A stretch of 64,000 bases of DNA. Origin: a virus. The stretch's first letter is position 1. Every line of letters starts with the position of its first letter. A program made the translations under genes and the position numbers. The DNA is taken from positions 40,878 to 104,877 of the IMG/VR virus record IMGVR_UViG_3300021963_000055; one strand, written 5' to 3'. Positions 1 through 8,673 of this stretch are shown in pieces. The notes beneath the pieces were generated by a model that saw only the letters and a program-made list of their open reading frames with translations, was not told the DNA's origin and made no database searches.

Positions 1-302
1 ATATCTTTACCTGAATATGGATGGCCAAGTTTCCTTACCCAATTATGAATGGCAAGGTAATTTTTCATGCCCTCATCCACAATAAATTCAAGATTTAAAT
101 CTTCAAAATTAATTTCATCTCCAGGATGTGGAATTGCATTCCATCGTGTAGATTGAGTAGCTACAGATAAAGATACTCCAGGAATATTTGCTGACTGACA
201 AAAGAATGATACATTAGGATATTTAATTAATTGAAATTGAAATCCAATTCCTGTTAAAAAATTAGCTGGGCAAGAAGAATTTGTTACAAAATTAGCAGCC
301 AT
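1..302 (-). CDS. Tail-tube-family protein (gp3/gp54/gp19-like), 3' end outside window
   Basis: The first 100 residues are visible; the gene runs off the window edge. It starts MAANFVTNSS and contains a segment around 'NIPGVSL' and 'HPGDEINFEDL' followed by 'GMKNYLAIHNWVRKLG'. This pattern (hydrophobic strand, PGD turn, then an aromatic helix ending in a W) is typical of T4-type tail-tube and tube-end proteins such as gp19, gp54 and gp3. It lies just downstream of gp23 beyond a terminator, where cyanophages usually carry a tail completion gene. Which family member it is cannot be decided from the fragment. Confidence 0.5.
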   Translation of the reverse strand, partial: MAANFVTNSSCPANFLTGIGFQFQLIKYPNVSFFCQSANIPGVSLSVATQSTRWNAIPHPGDEINFEDLNLEFIVDEGMKNYLAIHNWVRKLGHPYSGKD

Positions 303-323
303 GATGTTTTATTTTTATTTAGA

Positions 324-349
324 TAAAAAAAGAGCCCCAAAAGGGGCTC
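324..349 (-). terminator. Rho-independent terminator after gp23
   Basis: The hairpin GAGCCCC-AAAA-GGGGCTC (332-349) is followed, reading the minus strand, by a run of T (A run at 325-331 on the plus strand). It lies 22 nt past the gp23 stop, so it ends the abundant capsid transcript. There is no gene in 303-370. Confidence 0.9.
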
Positions 350-370
350 CTGAAGTATATAAACCAGCGA

Positions 371-1756
371 TCACATTAGGTTGATCACACGGGTTCTTCT
401 GTAGTAAACGTTGTCGTTTGCTTGGAGAGCACCAGAACGCTGGGTAAGACCACCTGCAAATGGGTTTGCAACCATGCCGTAACGGGTCTTGAAGCCAATC
501 TTAGGCTGGAAGGTGTCCTGACCGATAGAACGAACCATCTGGAGAGGGACATATGGGCAATAGAAGAGACCTGCATCGTATGCATTGCTTCCCTTATAAC
601 CCATTACATAGTAATGATCGTTAGAGATGTTTGCGGAATATGGATCAACATAAACCTTGATACGACCGTTGATAGTACCAGCAAGAGTAGAAACGGTGTC
701 ATCTGGGGTGTCACTGGTGTTGAGTAGTGGGGTGTAATCCATTACTTTAGCAGCAGCTAGAGCACTTGCAACGTCTGCGGAACAAACGATGAAGTTACCC
801 TTTCCTCTACGAGTCTCATGACCGATTGCGTTTGCATCACGCTCGATCTGGAATAGTAGACCCTTGAACTTCTCAACTGACCAACGACCGTTGGAGTCAA
901 CGTCGAGGTCGAAAGTACCAGCGTTAGCTACGTTGTTCTGAGCACCAGGCTTTGCAGTTACGTAGATGGTACGTACAACTTCACGGTTGATTTCAGTTAA
1001 AATCTCTGAGCTTAGGATGTTAGCAAGCTCAGTCTCGGCATCAAGACCATGAATAGCCTTGAGGTCTTGTGCGAGTTCTAGGGTGTACTCAGCTTTTAGA
1101 GCACGGCTCTTTGCTGTTACAGTTACCTTCTCAATGCTGAAGCTCATTTCACGGAACTCGGAACCAGCTTCACCTAGAGCTTCTGCAGCGTTGGTATTCA
1201 TACCACCAACTGCAGCGTAGTTGCCAGAAGCGTTAAGTACACCAGGGTTGGTTGCAGTCTCACCAGTTGCTGCAGAGTATGCACCACCAGCAGCAGAGTA
1301 ACCAGAAGGAACTTCGTTGAAGAAGGTCTCGTTATCGAATACGTTTGGAGTAGCACCGTTACCGTTACGGTCAGTACCACGATGAGCACGCATTGCGAAG
1401 ATGAGTCCAGTAGGACCGCTCATTGGCTGAACACCGCAAATGTCATAAGCAATTAGCTTAGGCATGGAACGGCGGATTAGGCTGATTAGAACTGGATCGA
1501 AACCAGCAACTGGACCGCCAGCAGCAGCGCCGCCAGAGAAACCATGTGCTCCTGCACCTGCACCACCTGCAGTGAAGGAACCAGTGCTGTTAGCAGCTAC
1601 TTCGGAAAGAACGCCACGCTCTTCACGAAGGAAAGACTCTTGGTTCTCAAGGAGAACTGCAGTTACTGCCTTACGATATCTGTCTGTAATTGGGTTTAGA
1701 TCGTTATGCTCCAGAATAGGAGCCCATTTTCTTTGTAGCTGTTCTGAATTAAACAT
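371..1756 (-). CDS. 23: Major capsid protein gp23
   Basis: 461-residue precursor of the hexameric head shell protein. The N-terminus (MFNSEQLQRKWAPILEH) and the overall length fit T4-like cyanophage gp23. A gp21 protease site of the T4 type (I/L-x-E, then cut) is visible as L50-S51-E52, after which comes a Gly/Ala-rich stretch (residues 54-85). The mature shell protein would therefore lose about 52 residues. It sits after gp22 and before a strong terminator, with its own late promoter 49 nt upstream, as expected for the most abundant virion protein. Its GC content is higher than that of the tail genes, as is usual for highly expressed capsid genes. Confidence 0.97.
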   Translation of the reverse strand: MFNSEQLQRKWAPILEHNDLNPITDRYRKAVTAVLLENQESFLREERGVLSEVAANSTGSFTAGGAGAGAHGFSGGAAAGGPVAGFDPVLISLIRRSMPKLIAYDICGVQPMSGPTGLIFAMRAHRGTDRNGNGATPNVFDNETFFNEVPSGYSAAGGAYSAATGETATNPGVLNASGNYAAVGGMNTNAAEALGEAGSEFREMSFSIEKVTVTAKSRALKAEYTLELAQDLKAIHGLDAETELANILSSEILTEINREVVRTIYVTAKPGAQNNVANAGTFDLDVDSNGRWSVEKFKGLLFQIERDANAIGHETRRGKGNFIVCSADVASALAAAKVMDYTPLLNTSDTPDDTVSTLAGTINGRIKVYVDPYSANISNDHYYVMGYKGSNAYDAGLFYCPYVPLQMVRSIGQDTFQPKIGFKTRYGMVANPFAGGLTQRSGALQANDNVYYRRTRVINLM

Positions 1757-1804
1757 TGGGGGTTAACTCCTTGGTTGTTAAATTTATTGTTAGGAATCTA
1801 TTAA

Positions 1805-1812
1805 TATTTATA
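1805..1812 (-). promoter_or_regulatory. T4-type late promoter of gp23
   Basis: The minus strand reads TATAAATA exactly, the T4 late promoter octamer recognised by gp55-modified RNA polymerase. It is 49 nt upstream of the gp23 start codon, inside the short gp22-gp23 gap. Confidence 0.75.
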
Positions 1813-1825
1813 AAAATCTAGACTA

Positions 1826-2974
1826 TCACTGAGCCCATCTGGAAACAGCATTTACATATGCTGCCATTGGTCCCTCATAGAAGTCTTGATTCTTTTCAAC
1901 GAGGTCTTCCACATAATTAGACTGAACTCTTGGGAAATAATTTTCCTTAATAGTTTCAATCTTGTCACGGAAAGATTCTTCACTAATAAACTCAACACCT
2001 TCTGCAAGGTTGAACATCTTTTCCTTTTGTGTTTCTGCTAGACCTTCGGATACTTCTGCAATAATTCCATGTTTAATATAGGATCCGATTTCTTGGTTTA
2101 GTTCAACATTAACTTCAATCTGTTCGTTGAGTTTTTCCTCCATCTCATCTAGTTTAGCTGCCATTTCGGCAACTACATCTTGTTGCTCTTCTGGAAGATC
2201 AATGTTGTTCTCCATGAAGAGGTTTGCAAGACCTTGCATTAGATTTTCAGCAATTTCGGTCTTGATGCCGTTGTCAATAGAAAGCTGGTTCTCAGCAATC
2301 CACTGTTCAGCAACATAATCAAGGTGAGCGTCTACACGAGTCTCTAGGGACTCAGCAATCTCTTCAATTTCCTCGATTAGACGCTGTTCGTATAGTGCCT
2401 CAAACTTTTGAACTTCTTCAACAACTTTAGCCTTTACTGCTGCTTCAAAAATAGTTGCAGCCTTTTGCATAAAGTGCTCGGAGAGTTCTTCTCCGTAGAA
2501 GAGTGCATTGAGATCGTCGGTAATATCGACTTCAATCTCTTCTGCCTTCATTTCTGTTTTTTCTTTCTTGGAAGACTTTTTCTTGCCTTCCTTTTCATCT
2601 TCTTCATCCTCATCTTCATCTTCATCCTTTTCGTACTCACCTTCAGCAAGTAGTTCATCATCCTCTAGTTCCTCTTCTTCTCTCATTCCTTTTTGGCCTG
2701 GAGCGGAACCTTGGAGATGTGGCATTGTATCTGGAGACTTAGCTCCAGCATTTACTTTAGAAGATGACTTCTTTACTCTGGAAGAAGCTTTTTTGCCAAT
2801 TTCATCACCTTCTGGCTTAGTTGTGGAAGAACCACCTAACTCTTCTGGTGATGCACCCTGTCCAGGAGTGCTGTGCTGTAATTTTTGCATACGGTCTCCT
2901 GGTTTAGCGTGAGCAGTGACAACGTTTCCTTCTTCTAGAAATTCGTCAAATTCTGTATTTAATACATTGGACAT
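1826..2974 (-). CDS. 22: Prohead core scaffold protein gp22
   Basis: 382-residue internal scaffold that shapes the prohead and is degraded by gp21. The middle (about residues 95-145) is a long Asp/Glu run followed by a Lys/Ser patch; the C-terminal two thirds are heptad-rich helix with many E and Q, consistent with a coiled-coil core. Several gp21 cleavage motifs are visible: LLAE-G, IAE-S, IAE-V, LAE-G. T4 gp22 is about 270 residues; cyanophage versions are longer, as here. The position between gp21 and gp23 confirms the assignment. Confidence 0.93.
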   Translation of the reverse strand: MSNVLNTEFDEFLEEGNVVTAHAKPGDRMQKLQHSTPGQGASPEELGGSSTTKPEGDEIGKKASSRVKKSSSKVNAGAKSPDTMPHLQGSAPGQKGMREEEELEDDELLAEGEYEKDEDEDEDEEDEKEGKKKSSKKEKTEMKAEEIEVDITDDLNALFYGEELSEHFMQKAATIFEAAVKAKVVEEVQKFEALYEQRLIEEIEEIAESLETRVDAHLDYVAEQWIAENQLSIDNGIKTEIAENLMQGLANLFMENNIDLPEEQQDVVAEMAAKLDEMEEKLNEQIEVNVELNQEIGSYIKHGIIAEVSEGLAETQKEKMFNLAEGVEFISEESFRDKIETIKENYFPRVQSNYVEDLVEKNQDFYEGPMAAYVNAVSRWAQ

Positions 2975-3007
2975 CGAAAAAACCCTCTAGAATATGTGAT
3001 ATTTTCT

Positions 3008-3020
3008 ACTATTATTTATG
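3008..3020 (-). promoter_or_regulatory. Late-promoter-like box upstream of gp22
   Basis: The minus strand reads CATAAATAATAG, a one-base variant of the T4 late octamer, 34-46 nt upstream of the gp22 start. The spacing resembles that of other structural genes in the window. Confidence 0.5.
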
Positions 3021-3669
3021 AAATTTTGATATTACGGAGAAAACTTTCAAAAACTTGTAGTTTTCTTTCAGTTAAACTATTAGAAGATGCGTTATTAATT
3101 GCTCGTCTGTAACTATTAATTACCTTTTCTTCTAACATACCATTGTTCCAAATCCACTCTTTGCCTTCCATAATGCCTTGTACAAAAGCATCTGGAGCAG
3201 AAGGATCCGCAACAATGTCTGCAGCAGTAGATAACATAAAGTCATCTTTCACTACATTTACTCCATTCCTTTCCTCAATAGATCCAATACCTCTTGAGGA
3301 AACTCCGAGTGTAACTCCAGACTCAAGGAGAGACTTAGCGATTTTACCCATAGGAGTTTCTAGAATTTGAGCTTTCCCAATGAAGTTTGTTCCTTCTGCA
3401 CGGAGAGAAACAATCTTATGGGATACTCGATCTAGATTGATTGTTGGGCTATCTGGATGTCCCAGTTCACCTAGAGCACGACCCTTGGCAACGTAGTTCT
3501 CATTGTATGAGCCTACCTCTCTATTGAGAGTTTCCATGGGATACATTCGACCATTGCGGTTCTTTAGTTCCGCTTGAAGAAATACTCCTTCAATATATAG
3601 GTTCTTTTTACCACCTCTTTCTTCGGTGATAACTTTAATGTTTTCTATAGTTTCTGTGATTAGTTTCAT
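3016..3669 (-). CDS. 21: Prohead maturation protease gp21
   Basis: 217-residue serine protease of the T4 gp21 family (peptidase U9/S-type assemblin fold) that matures the prohead by cutting after L/I-x-E. Catalytic candidates are visible: His71 in the 'ELGHPDSP' motif and Ser124/Ser125 in 'LGVSSRG', with 'RMYP' upstream as in other prohead proteases. It overlaps the preceding small core protein by 4 nt. Its likely substrates in this window are gp22, gp23 and the capsid-targeted protein encoded at 41006-41416. Confidence 0.95.
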   Translation of the reverse strand: MKLITETIENIKVITEERGGKKNLYIEGVFLQAELKNRNGRMYPMETLNREVGSYNENYVAKGRALGELGHPDSPTINLDRVSHKIVSLRAEGTNFIGKAQILETPMGKIAKSLLESGVTLGVSSRGIGSIEERNGVNVVKDDFMLSTAADIVADPSAPDAFVQGIMEGKEWIWNNGMLEEKVINSYRRAINNASSNSLTERKLQVFESFLRNIKIS

Positions 3670-3914
3670 TGTTCGTACTCTTCTTCTGGTACTTCGTCCC
3701 CATCATCTTCATATTCAACTACAGATTCACTACCGTCATAATAATCATCATCTTCTTCATAATTATTAGATGCAAACATATTTTGTGCAATTTCAATTTT
3801 TCTCATCCCAATCTTTTCGGAAGTTTTTCCAAAAAGTGAATCATAGATTTTTTCATTTGCATTTACATTATTTCTAGCAATAATGCTATCAACAATTTCC
3901 TGTGCCAAAGACAT
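3666..3914 (-). CDS. Prohead core protein, gp67/gp68-like
   Basis: 82-residue protein with a short helical N-terminal half ('KIEIAQNMF' resembles the T4 gp67 helix) and an extremely acidic, Tyr-containing C-terminus. It lies between portal gp20 and protease gp21, exactly where T4 has gp67 and gp68, and its stop overlaps the gp21 start by 4 nt. The acidic tail and size match gp67, while the N-terminus also recalls gp68; it may serve for both. Role (prohead core assembly) is inferred from position and composition. Confidence 0.75.
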   Translation of the reverse strand: MSLAQEIVDSIIARNNVNANEKIYDSLFGKTSEKIGMRKIEIAQNMFASNNYEEDDDYYDGSESVVEYEDDGDEVPEEEYEQ

Positions 3915-3947
3915 AAAAACTCCAATAATGTATAAAAATTACAATAA

Positions 3948-3957
3948 CTATTTATTA
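3948..3957 (-). promoter_or_regulatory. Late-promoter-like box upstream of the gp67-like gene
   Basis: The minus strand reads TAATAAATAG, a variant of the late octamer, 34 nt upstream of the start codon and overlapping the last codons of gp20. It fits a recurring ATAAATA motif 22-50 nt before late genes here. Confidence 0.45.
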
Positions 3958-5625
3958 AAATTTAGCTCTTCCATAATCGGAAGGAGAGATGTAATTTTTA
4001 AATTGTGCATCTACTCCACCTCCTGCGGGACCTGCTTCACCTGATGCTGATTGATCAGTTGGAATTTGTTGGTCTTGACCTGGAGGTAATGCATCTCCAC
4101 CCATTCCCTGATCCATCATCAGTGCGTTAGGATCTTGAATAATTCCAAGTTCCTTTTCTTTATCAATTTGCATATCAATTTCTTCAATCTCATCATCAGT
4201 TTGCTTGAGAATTTGTCTGCGAACATATTCAACAGAGAAATACTTACCGAGATATGGTTCTACCTGATTAACAATGGCTAGTCTATCATTTAAAATTTCT
4301 GAATTTTTTAACTCAGTGAAATGATTGTCAAAGATATAATCATACTGAATAAATTCCTTCATTTCTTCCCAATCATCTGCAGTGATGATTCCTTTGAGAA
4401 GAAGTTGAGTTCTGAGAAGATCATGAAATAGATCACTAAAACGCTTACGAAGTCTTCCGACAAATTTAGCAAACTTAAGTTCATCACGAGTGATTTCGTT
4501 AGTTCTACCGATGGTAAATGAACTTTCTTGCTCTAGTCTTGAAAGAGGAATATTTAGTGACTTATAAAGTTTCTTTTGGAAATACTTGACATCCTCAAGT
4601 TCTCCAAGATTTTGTCCCCCAGGAAGAGTTGTGATTTCTGTACCACGGCCACCTTCTCTTCTTGGTAGCCAAAAATCTTCAAGCATACTTAGATGCTTAC
4701 GATCATCACGAATTTCTCCAGTTGCAGAGTCATAAACTAGCTTGTTTCTGTATCTACCCATGACTTCTCTGAGGTACTGTTCTGCCTTAACTTTAGGTAG
4801 ATTACCCACGTCAATATAAAAGATTCTACGTTCTGGAGCACGAGATAATCTGTAAATTACTAGAGAGTCTTCGATCATTCTAAGTTGATTTACAGACTTA
4901 ATAGCCTTATAAAGATAACTTAGAACCATATTTCTATTATGATCATATAAACCAGATGGAACATAGGTTATAGCATCATTAGAAATTTTGATACCGTTTG
5001 CATCAGAACCTTTGTATCCTCTTGGGAAATAAATGTAGTATTCAATAAACTCACCATAGTCATACTTCTGACCTTCCATGGTGGTTAGTGAATCTACATT
5101 TTTCTGTCTTTTAATTTCTCTAACTCTTTTTATTTTAAGTGAGTCAATATATCTTAATTCTTTAATTCCTTCTTTTGGTTTATCGAAGTCAATAATTTTA
5201 TGGTAATATAGTCTTCCATCAATATACCAGCGACGGAAGATGTTATGACATTTTTTATCAAAATTTAAAAGTCTTAGAAGATTTCCAAACTCTTCTTTGA
5301 TTGATTTTTTAATTTTATCACTCGCTTGAAGATTTGAAAGTTCTACTGATACTGGAGCAAAATCTAAATCACTACTGATAGCTTCATTAATAATATCATC
5401 AATAGCGCCATCAATTTCTGGATGTAGAGCAATTTCTCTATATTTTCTAACCAGCTCAAATTCGTTATTATGTTGACCAACACCATCTAAATCTAGGTAC
5501 TGACCAAAATAGGCACCTGCAGCAACTACTGAGGTGCCATCATCATCATTAGGTGGCGCTGGTGAAAACGCTTTTGCTGGTTTCTTCTTTCTATCCTCAA
5601 TTGAGAAACCAAATAACTGGGTCAT
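3955..5625 (-). CDS. 20: Portal vertex protein gp20
   Basis: 556-residue portal protein that forms the dodecameric DNA channel at the head vertex and docks the terminase. Family-typical stretches include 'EIDGAIDDIINEAI' near residue 75, 'RRWYIDGRLYYHKIID' near 130, 'YRLSRAPERRIFYIDVGNLPK' around 255, and 'SLNIPLSRLEQ' near 360. The C-terminal 60 residues are Gly/Gln/Pro-rich. Length is close to T4 gp20 (524). It is the gene commonly used as a cyanomyovirus marker. Confidence 0.97.
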   Translation of the reverse strand: MTQLFGFSIEDRKKKPAKAFSPAPPNDDDGTSVVAAGAYFGQYLDLDGVGQHNNEFELVRKYREIALHPEIDGAIDDIINEAISSDLDFAPVSVELSNLQASDKIKKSIKEEFGNLLRLLNFDKKCHNIFRRWYIDGRLYYHKIIDFDKPKEGIKELRYIDSLKIKRVREIKRQKNVDSLTTMEGQKYDYGEFIEYYIYFPRGYKGSDANGIKISNDAITYVPSGLYDHNRNMVLSYLYKAIKSVNQLRMIEDSLVIYRLSRAPERRIFYIDVGNLPKVKAEQYLREVMGRYRNKLVYDSATGEIRDDRKHLSMLEDFWLPRREGGRGTEITTLPGGQNLGELEDVKYFQKKLYKSLNIPLSRLEQESSFTIGRTNEITRDELKFAKFVGRLRKRFSDLFHDLLRTQLLLKGIITADDWEEMKEFIQYDYIFDNHFTELKNSEILNDRLAIVNQVEPYLGKYFSVEYVRRQILKQTDDEIEEIDMQIDKEKELGIIQDPNALMMDQGMGGDALPPGQDQQIPTDQSASGEAGPAGGGVDAQFKNYISPSDYGRAKF

Positions 5626-5657
5626 AATAATCCTATAACTCTTTTATGTATTTAGTA

Positions 5658-6293
5658 TCAAGATAAAGACTTGGATGTAGCTTCAAAGAAATTATACTGG
5701 AACTCTACAGTGAATTCCTCGATTTGATCATTTGCTTCAAAAGAAAGATCAATTGAAGAAATTGCTGAAGGCCATGCATCATAAAATTTATATGCACGAA
5801 TAACTTCTAGTTCAGCACCTTCTCCATTATTTGGATTAGCTGGAGTCTTGCTAGGGTTTTGATTATCTCTACTGAGCTGAAATACAGTCATATCTGCACA
5901 ATATGACTTACCTCCATCACTTCCGTACCCTAATTGAGACGCATTTTCAGTGAGGGCATTGATACCTCTTGACCATGCTTCAAATGCTTGTCTAATTTCA
6001 AAGCTACCATCATTAATAATTGTCACAGACCATGGTTCAAAAGTTCTGTCTCCAGCAACTTTTAACATTCTTCCACGGAAGGGAACTTCAATTGTTCCAA
6101 TATTTGAAGAGGGAATCTGAGCAGTTTTTACTAAAAATTCTGCTTGCTTTTGAAGATTTTGTGCAGTTTGCACATTTCCAATATCAACAATTTGAGAAAT
6201 AGATGTTGGAAATGTTAACCTAACTAGAAATAGATTAGGTCTTGCACCACCCTTTTTTAATTGTGATTTAAATTCTGTAATACTCTTAGCCAT
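5658..6293 (-). CDS. 19: Tail tube protein gp19
   Basis: 211-residue inner tail tube subunit that stacks as hexamers inside the sheath. It begins 'MAKSITEFKSQLKKGGARPNLF' and contains 'SSNIGTIEVPFRGRMLKVAGDRTFEPW', the conserved tube-fold hairpin, and ends with strands around 'EEFTVEFQYNFFE'. T4 gp19 is 163 residues; cyanophage forms are somewhat longer. It lies between sheath gp18 and portal gp20 as in all T4-likes. Confidence 0.93.
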   Translation of the reverse strand: MAKSITEFKSQLKKGGARPNLFLVRLTFPTSISQIVDIGNVQTAQNLQKQAEFLVKTAQIPSSNIGTIEVPFRGRMLKVAGDRTFEPWSVTIINDGSFEIRQAFEAWSRGINALTENASQLGYGSDGGKSYCADMTVFQLSRDNQNPSKTPANPNNGEGAELEVIRAYKFYDAWPSAISSIDLSFEANDQIEEFTVEFQYNFFEATSKSLS

Positions 6294-6327
6294 TGTTTTC
6301 TCCTAGATGGTTTACAAAATAGAATAA

Positions 6328-8613
6328 TTACTGAGTTAGTTCGCTAAATGAAACGCCAGTTCTCGTGGCTATAAAAGTGATGGTGATGTAATTAATACTT
6401 CTAGCAGGTTTAATGTAAATCTCAGCATTAAATTCATTTCTATCAATTACATCTGCACTATTATTGGTTTCATCACATATTACAAGGAAATCGTAAATTC
6501 CTCTTCTTCCTTGTACTCCTCTAAGATAAGGCTCAACAGCAGCTTTGAAAGAACTTCTAGTTATTTCATCATTAATTTCAAATAATTGGAATTTGGAGAA
6601 TGTAGCAACATTCTTTTCAAGTTCAATGAAGAGTCTGCGAACATTAATTCTGCTAAAAGCACTAGGGGAAGATAACGCAGTTTTATCACCAAATAAAACA
6701 ATTCCTTGCCCTGGGAAAGAAACAATAGGATTAATTCTATTTGTATAAAGTCTATCTCTTTCACTTTGTTTTGGTGAGTATGCAAGTTTAGTTGCATTTT
6801 TTAAGTTTCCTCTATTGTAACCTGCTGGAGAGAACCAAGTTTCAGAATTAATAGTGGTACTAATGCAAAGACCCGCAACATCAGCAGCACAAGGGACATA
6901 ACGATAGGTATCATTAAATTTATCATAAATGTATTTGTATCCAGAATCAAAAATTGCAAATGAACTACTTGCTAGACCACTGAAAAAATCAATTATAGCT
7001 TCAGTTTTTATTGAACTAGCTGAACTATTAATAACGTCACTTCTTCTTGGAGAAATTACTGCCATGCAATCTTTTCTTGAAGATGCAATATCAATAAGTT
7101 TGGAAGCTCTCTCTACGCTAATTTTTCCAGGAATTAAAAAGTCGATATCATTAAATCCTTCAGAATCTCTTAAAAGTTCATACGCATTGGTGGTTGCAGA
7201 TTCAATATCTGCAAGATCAGTAGTAAATTCATAATCTTTACCGCCACTTAAGCTAAATCCAAGTGTAGGTGAATAGTTGATAGATGAAATTAATGAATAT
7301 AATTTATTTGCACTATTTGTTTCTCCAATAGATGCAGTTGAATTTGCAGGACCTTCTAAGTTAATTTTTGAATTGCCAATAAAATCTAAACCAGCTCCAA
7401 ATCCTGGGAAAATATATTTGGATTTCTCTGCAATTGCTGAGTGAAAATAAACAAGAGAACCATCTAATGTACTTGCATCTTTTGCTTTAGAAACAAATAA
7501 ATATTTTTCTAAAATTGTGTTTGGGACGCCAGTAATAACGCCATCTTCATCTAAAACCAAAATGTGCATTTCATCAAATTTACCGCCTTTACTGGCAACT
7601 GAAGATGAAGTTCCTGGTTGTGGTGCTACTTCTCTCCACTTAAGACCAGAAGCATACTCAAGAGAATCATAATATGTATTATCTACTGAAATAATATCTC
7701 CAGCAGCAATTAAGGTTGTTGGGGTATCAGCATTATCAGTGATGCTATAATTATTAAATGCAGAACTTGGAACTCTTTCTGTGCTCTTATTTAAAACAAT
7801 ATAAAATTTATTAGTAGTAGTATCTACTTTATAAACCCATCCAGTTCCTACTTTAGTTGCTCCATTTTTGATTACAATAGCATCTCCTGGTGTGACTGTA
7901 GGATCGACAACAACTCCAGTTACTGTTAGTGTAATATTATTTGCTGGGGCAGCTCCACCGACATCAGAACCTAAAATAGTAATTGTATCATTGACAACAA
8001 AATTTTCTCCACCTGTTATAGTTACAGTATAAACATTTCCTGCAGATACTTCAACATTTAAAATTGCTCCTGTTCCAGATCCATTGGTAGTATATGCAAC
8101 ATTTGGATATGAAGCAGCACCACCAGTTGCAGTTCCAGTAGTTGTAAATGTAGTAATTTTTCCAGTTGTTGCAGCGTAATTAATTATTTGATCTGCACCG
8201 TGATCAACTGCAACCACTCTGAGTGAATTTAATTTTTCCCCTGCAGTTCTACCTGCAAACTTAAATGCTGTACCATTATAGTTATCAAAATCAAATTTAC
8301 TCTTAATAGTAAAATTTGATAATCCAGTATCAGAAGATGAATTTAAAGTGATATTTGAACCACTTGGTCTAATTACTGCAGCAATTCCGCCATATTCGAT
8401 AATAGTTGATGCGGCAAACCAAGATTCATAATTATAATCATTTGGTCTGCCAAATGTATCTACTAATTCTCTTTCGCTAGAAATAAAAGTTACTGTATCT
8501 ACAGGACCAGTTTCTGCAGCGATTACGACTGCACCAACGTTCTGATCAGATACATTAACTATTGGAGTTAAATCAATTTCTTTAATGGATACTCCAGGTG
8601 AAGCAAACGCCAT
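6328..8613 (-). CDS. 18: Contractile tail sheath protein gp18
   Basis: 761-residue sheath subunit. The N-terminus 'MAFASPGVSIKEIDLTPIV' and the C-terminal 'AEIYIKPARSINYITITFIATRTGVSF' are the sheath signature. T4 gp18 is 659 residues; the extra length is explained partly by a Gly/Thr/Ala-rich beta insertion at about residues 150-245 (roughly 7875-8165), related in style to modules in gp14, gp8 and the giant tail protein. That insertion is probably surface-exposed because the sheath core is otherwise intact. The gene has a late-promoter-like box 34 nt upstream. Confidence 0.96.
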   Translation of the reverse strand: MAFASPGVSIKEIDLTPIVNVSDQNVGAVVIAAETGPVDTVTFISSERELVDTFGRPNDYNYESWFAASTIIEYGGIAAVIRPSGSNITLNSSSDTGLSNFTIKSKFDFDNYNGTAFKFAGRTAGEKLNSLRVVAVDHGADQIINYAATTGKITTFTTTGTATGGAASYPNVAYTTNGSGTGAILNVEVSAGNVYTVTITGGENFVVNDTITILGSDVGGAAPANNITLTVTGVVVDPTVTPGDAIVIKNGATKVGTGWVYKVDTTTNKFYIVLNKSTERVPSSAFNNYSITDNADTPTTLIAAGDIISVDNTYYDSLEYASGLKWREVAPQPGTSSSVASKGGKFDEMHILVLDEDGVITGVPNTILEKYLFVSKAKDASTLDGSLVYFHSAIAEKSKYIFPGFGAGLDFIGNSKINLEGPANSTASIGETNSANKLYSLISSINYSPTLGFSLSGGKDYEFTTDLADIESATTNAYELLRDSEGFNDIDFLIPGKISVERASKLIDIASSRKDCMAVISPRRSDVINSSASSIKTEAIIDFFSGLASSSFAIFDSGYKYIYDKFNDTYRYVPCAADVAGLCISTTINSETWFSPAGYNRGNLKNATKLAYSPKQSERDRLYTNRINPIVSFPGQGIVLFGDKTALSSPSAFSRINVRRLFIELEKNVATFSKFQLFEINDEITRSSFKAAVEPYLRGVQGRRGIYDFLVICDETNNSADVIDRNEFNAEIYIKPARSINYITITFIATRTGVSFSELTQ

Positions 8614-8646
8614 GTTTATTACCTCTATGAGATTTTTTTCTCAAAA

Positions 8647-8659
8647 CTATTTATTTATC
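8647..8659 (-). promoter_or_regulatory. Late-promoter-like box upstream of gp18
   Basis: The minus strand reads GATAAATAAATAG, two overlapping copies of the ATAAATA late core, 34-46 nt upstream of the gp18 start codon in the gp17-gp18 gap. Confidence 0.5.
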
Positions 8660-8673
8660 TTTATATTTTGAGG

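Noticed and set aside
422-727. Plus-strand open frames over gp23 (also 1464-1766 and others over gp22, gp18, gp6, giant tail gene)
   Set aside because: They mirror minus-strand coding sequence, have no ribosome site and produce low-complexity or unrecognised peptides; the minus-strand genes are unambiguous.
2570-2640. GAA/GAT-like simple repeats
   Set aside because: They encode the acidic stretch of gp22, not a microsatellite of independent interest.
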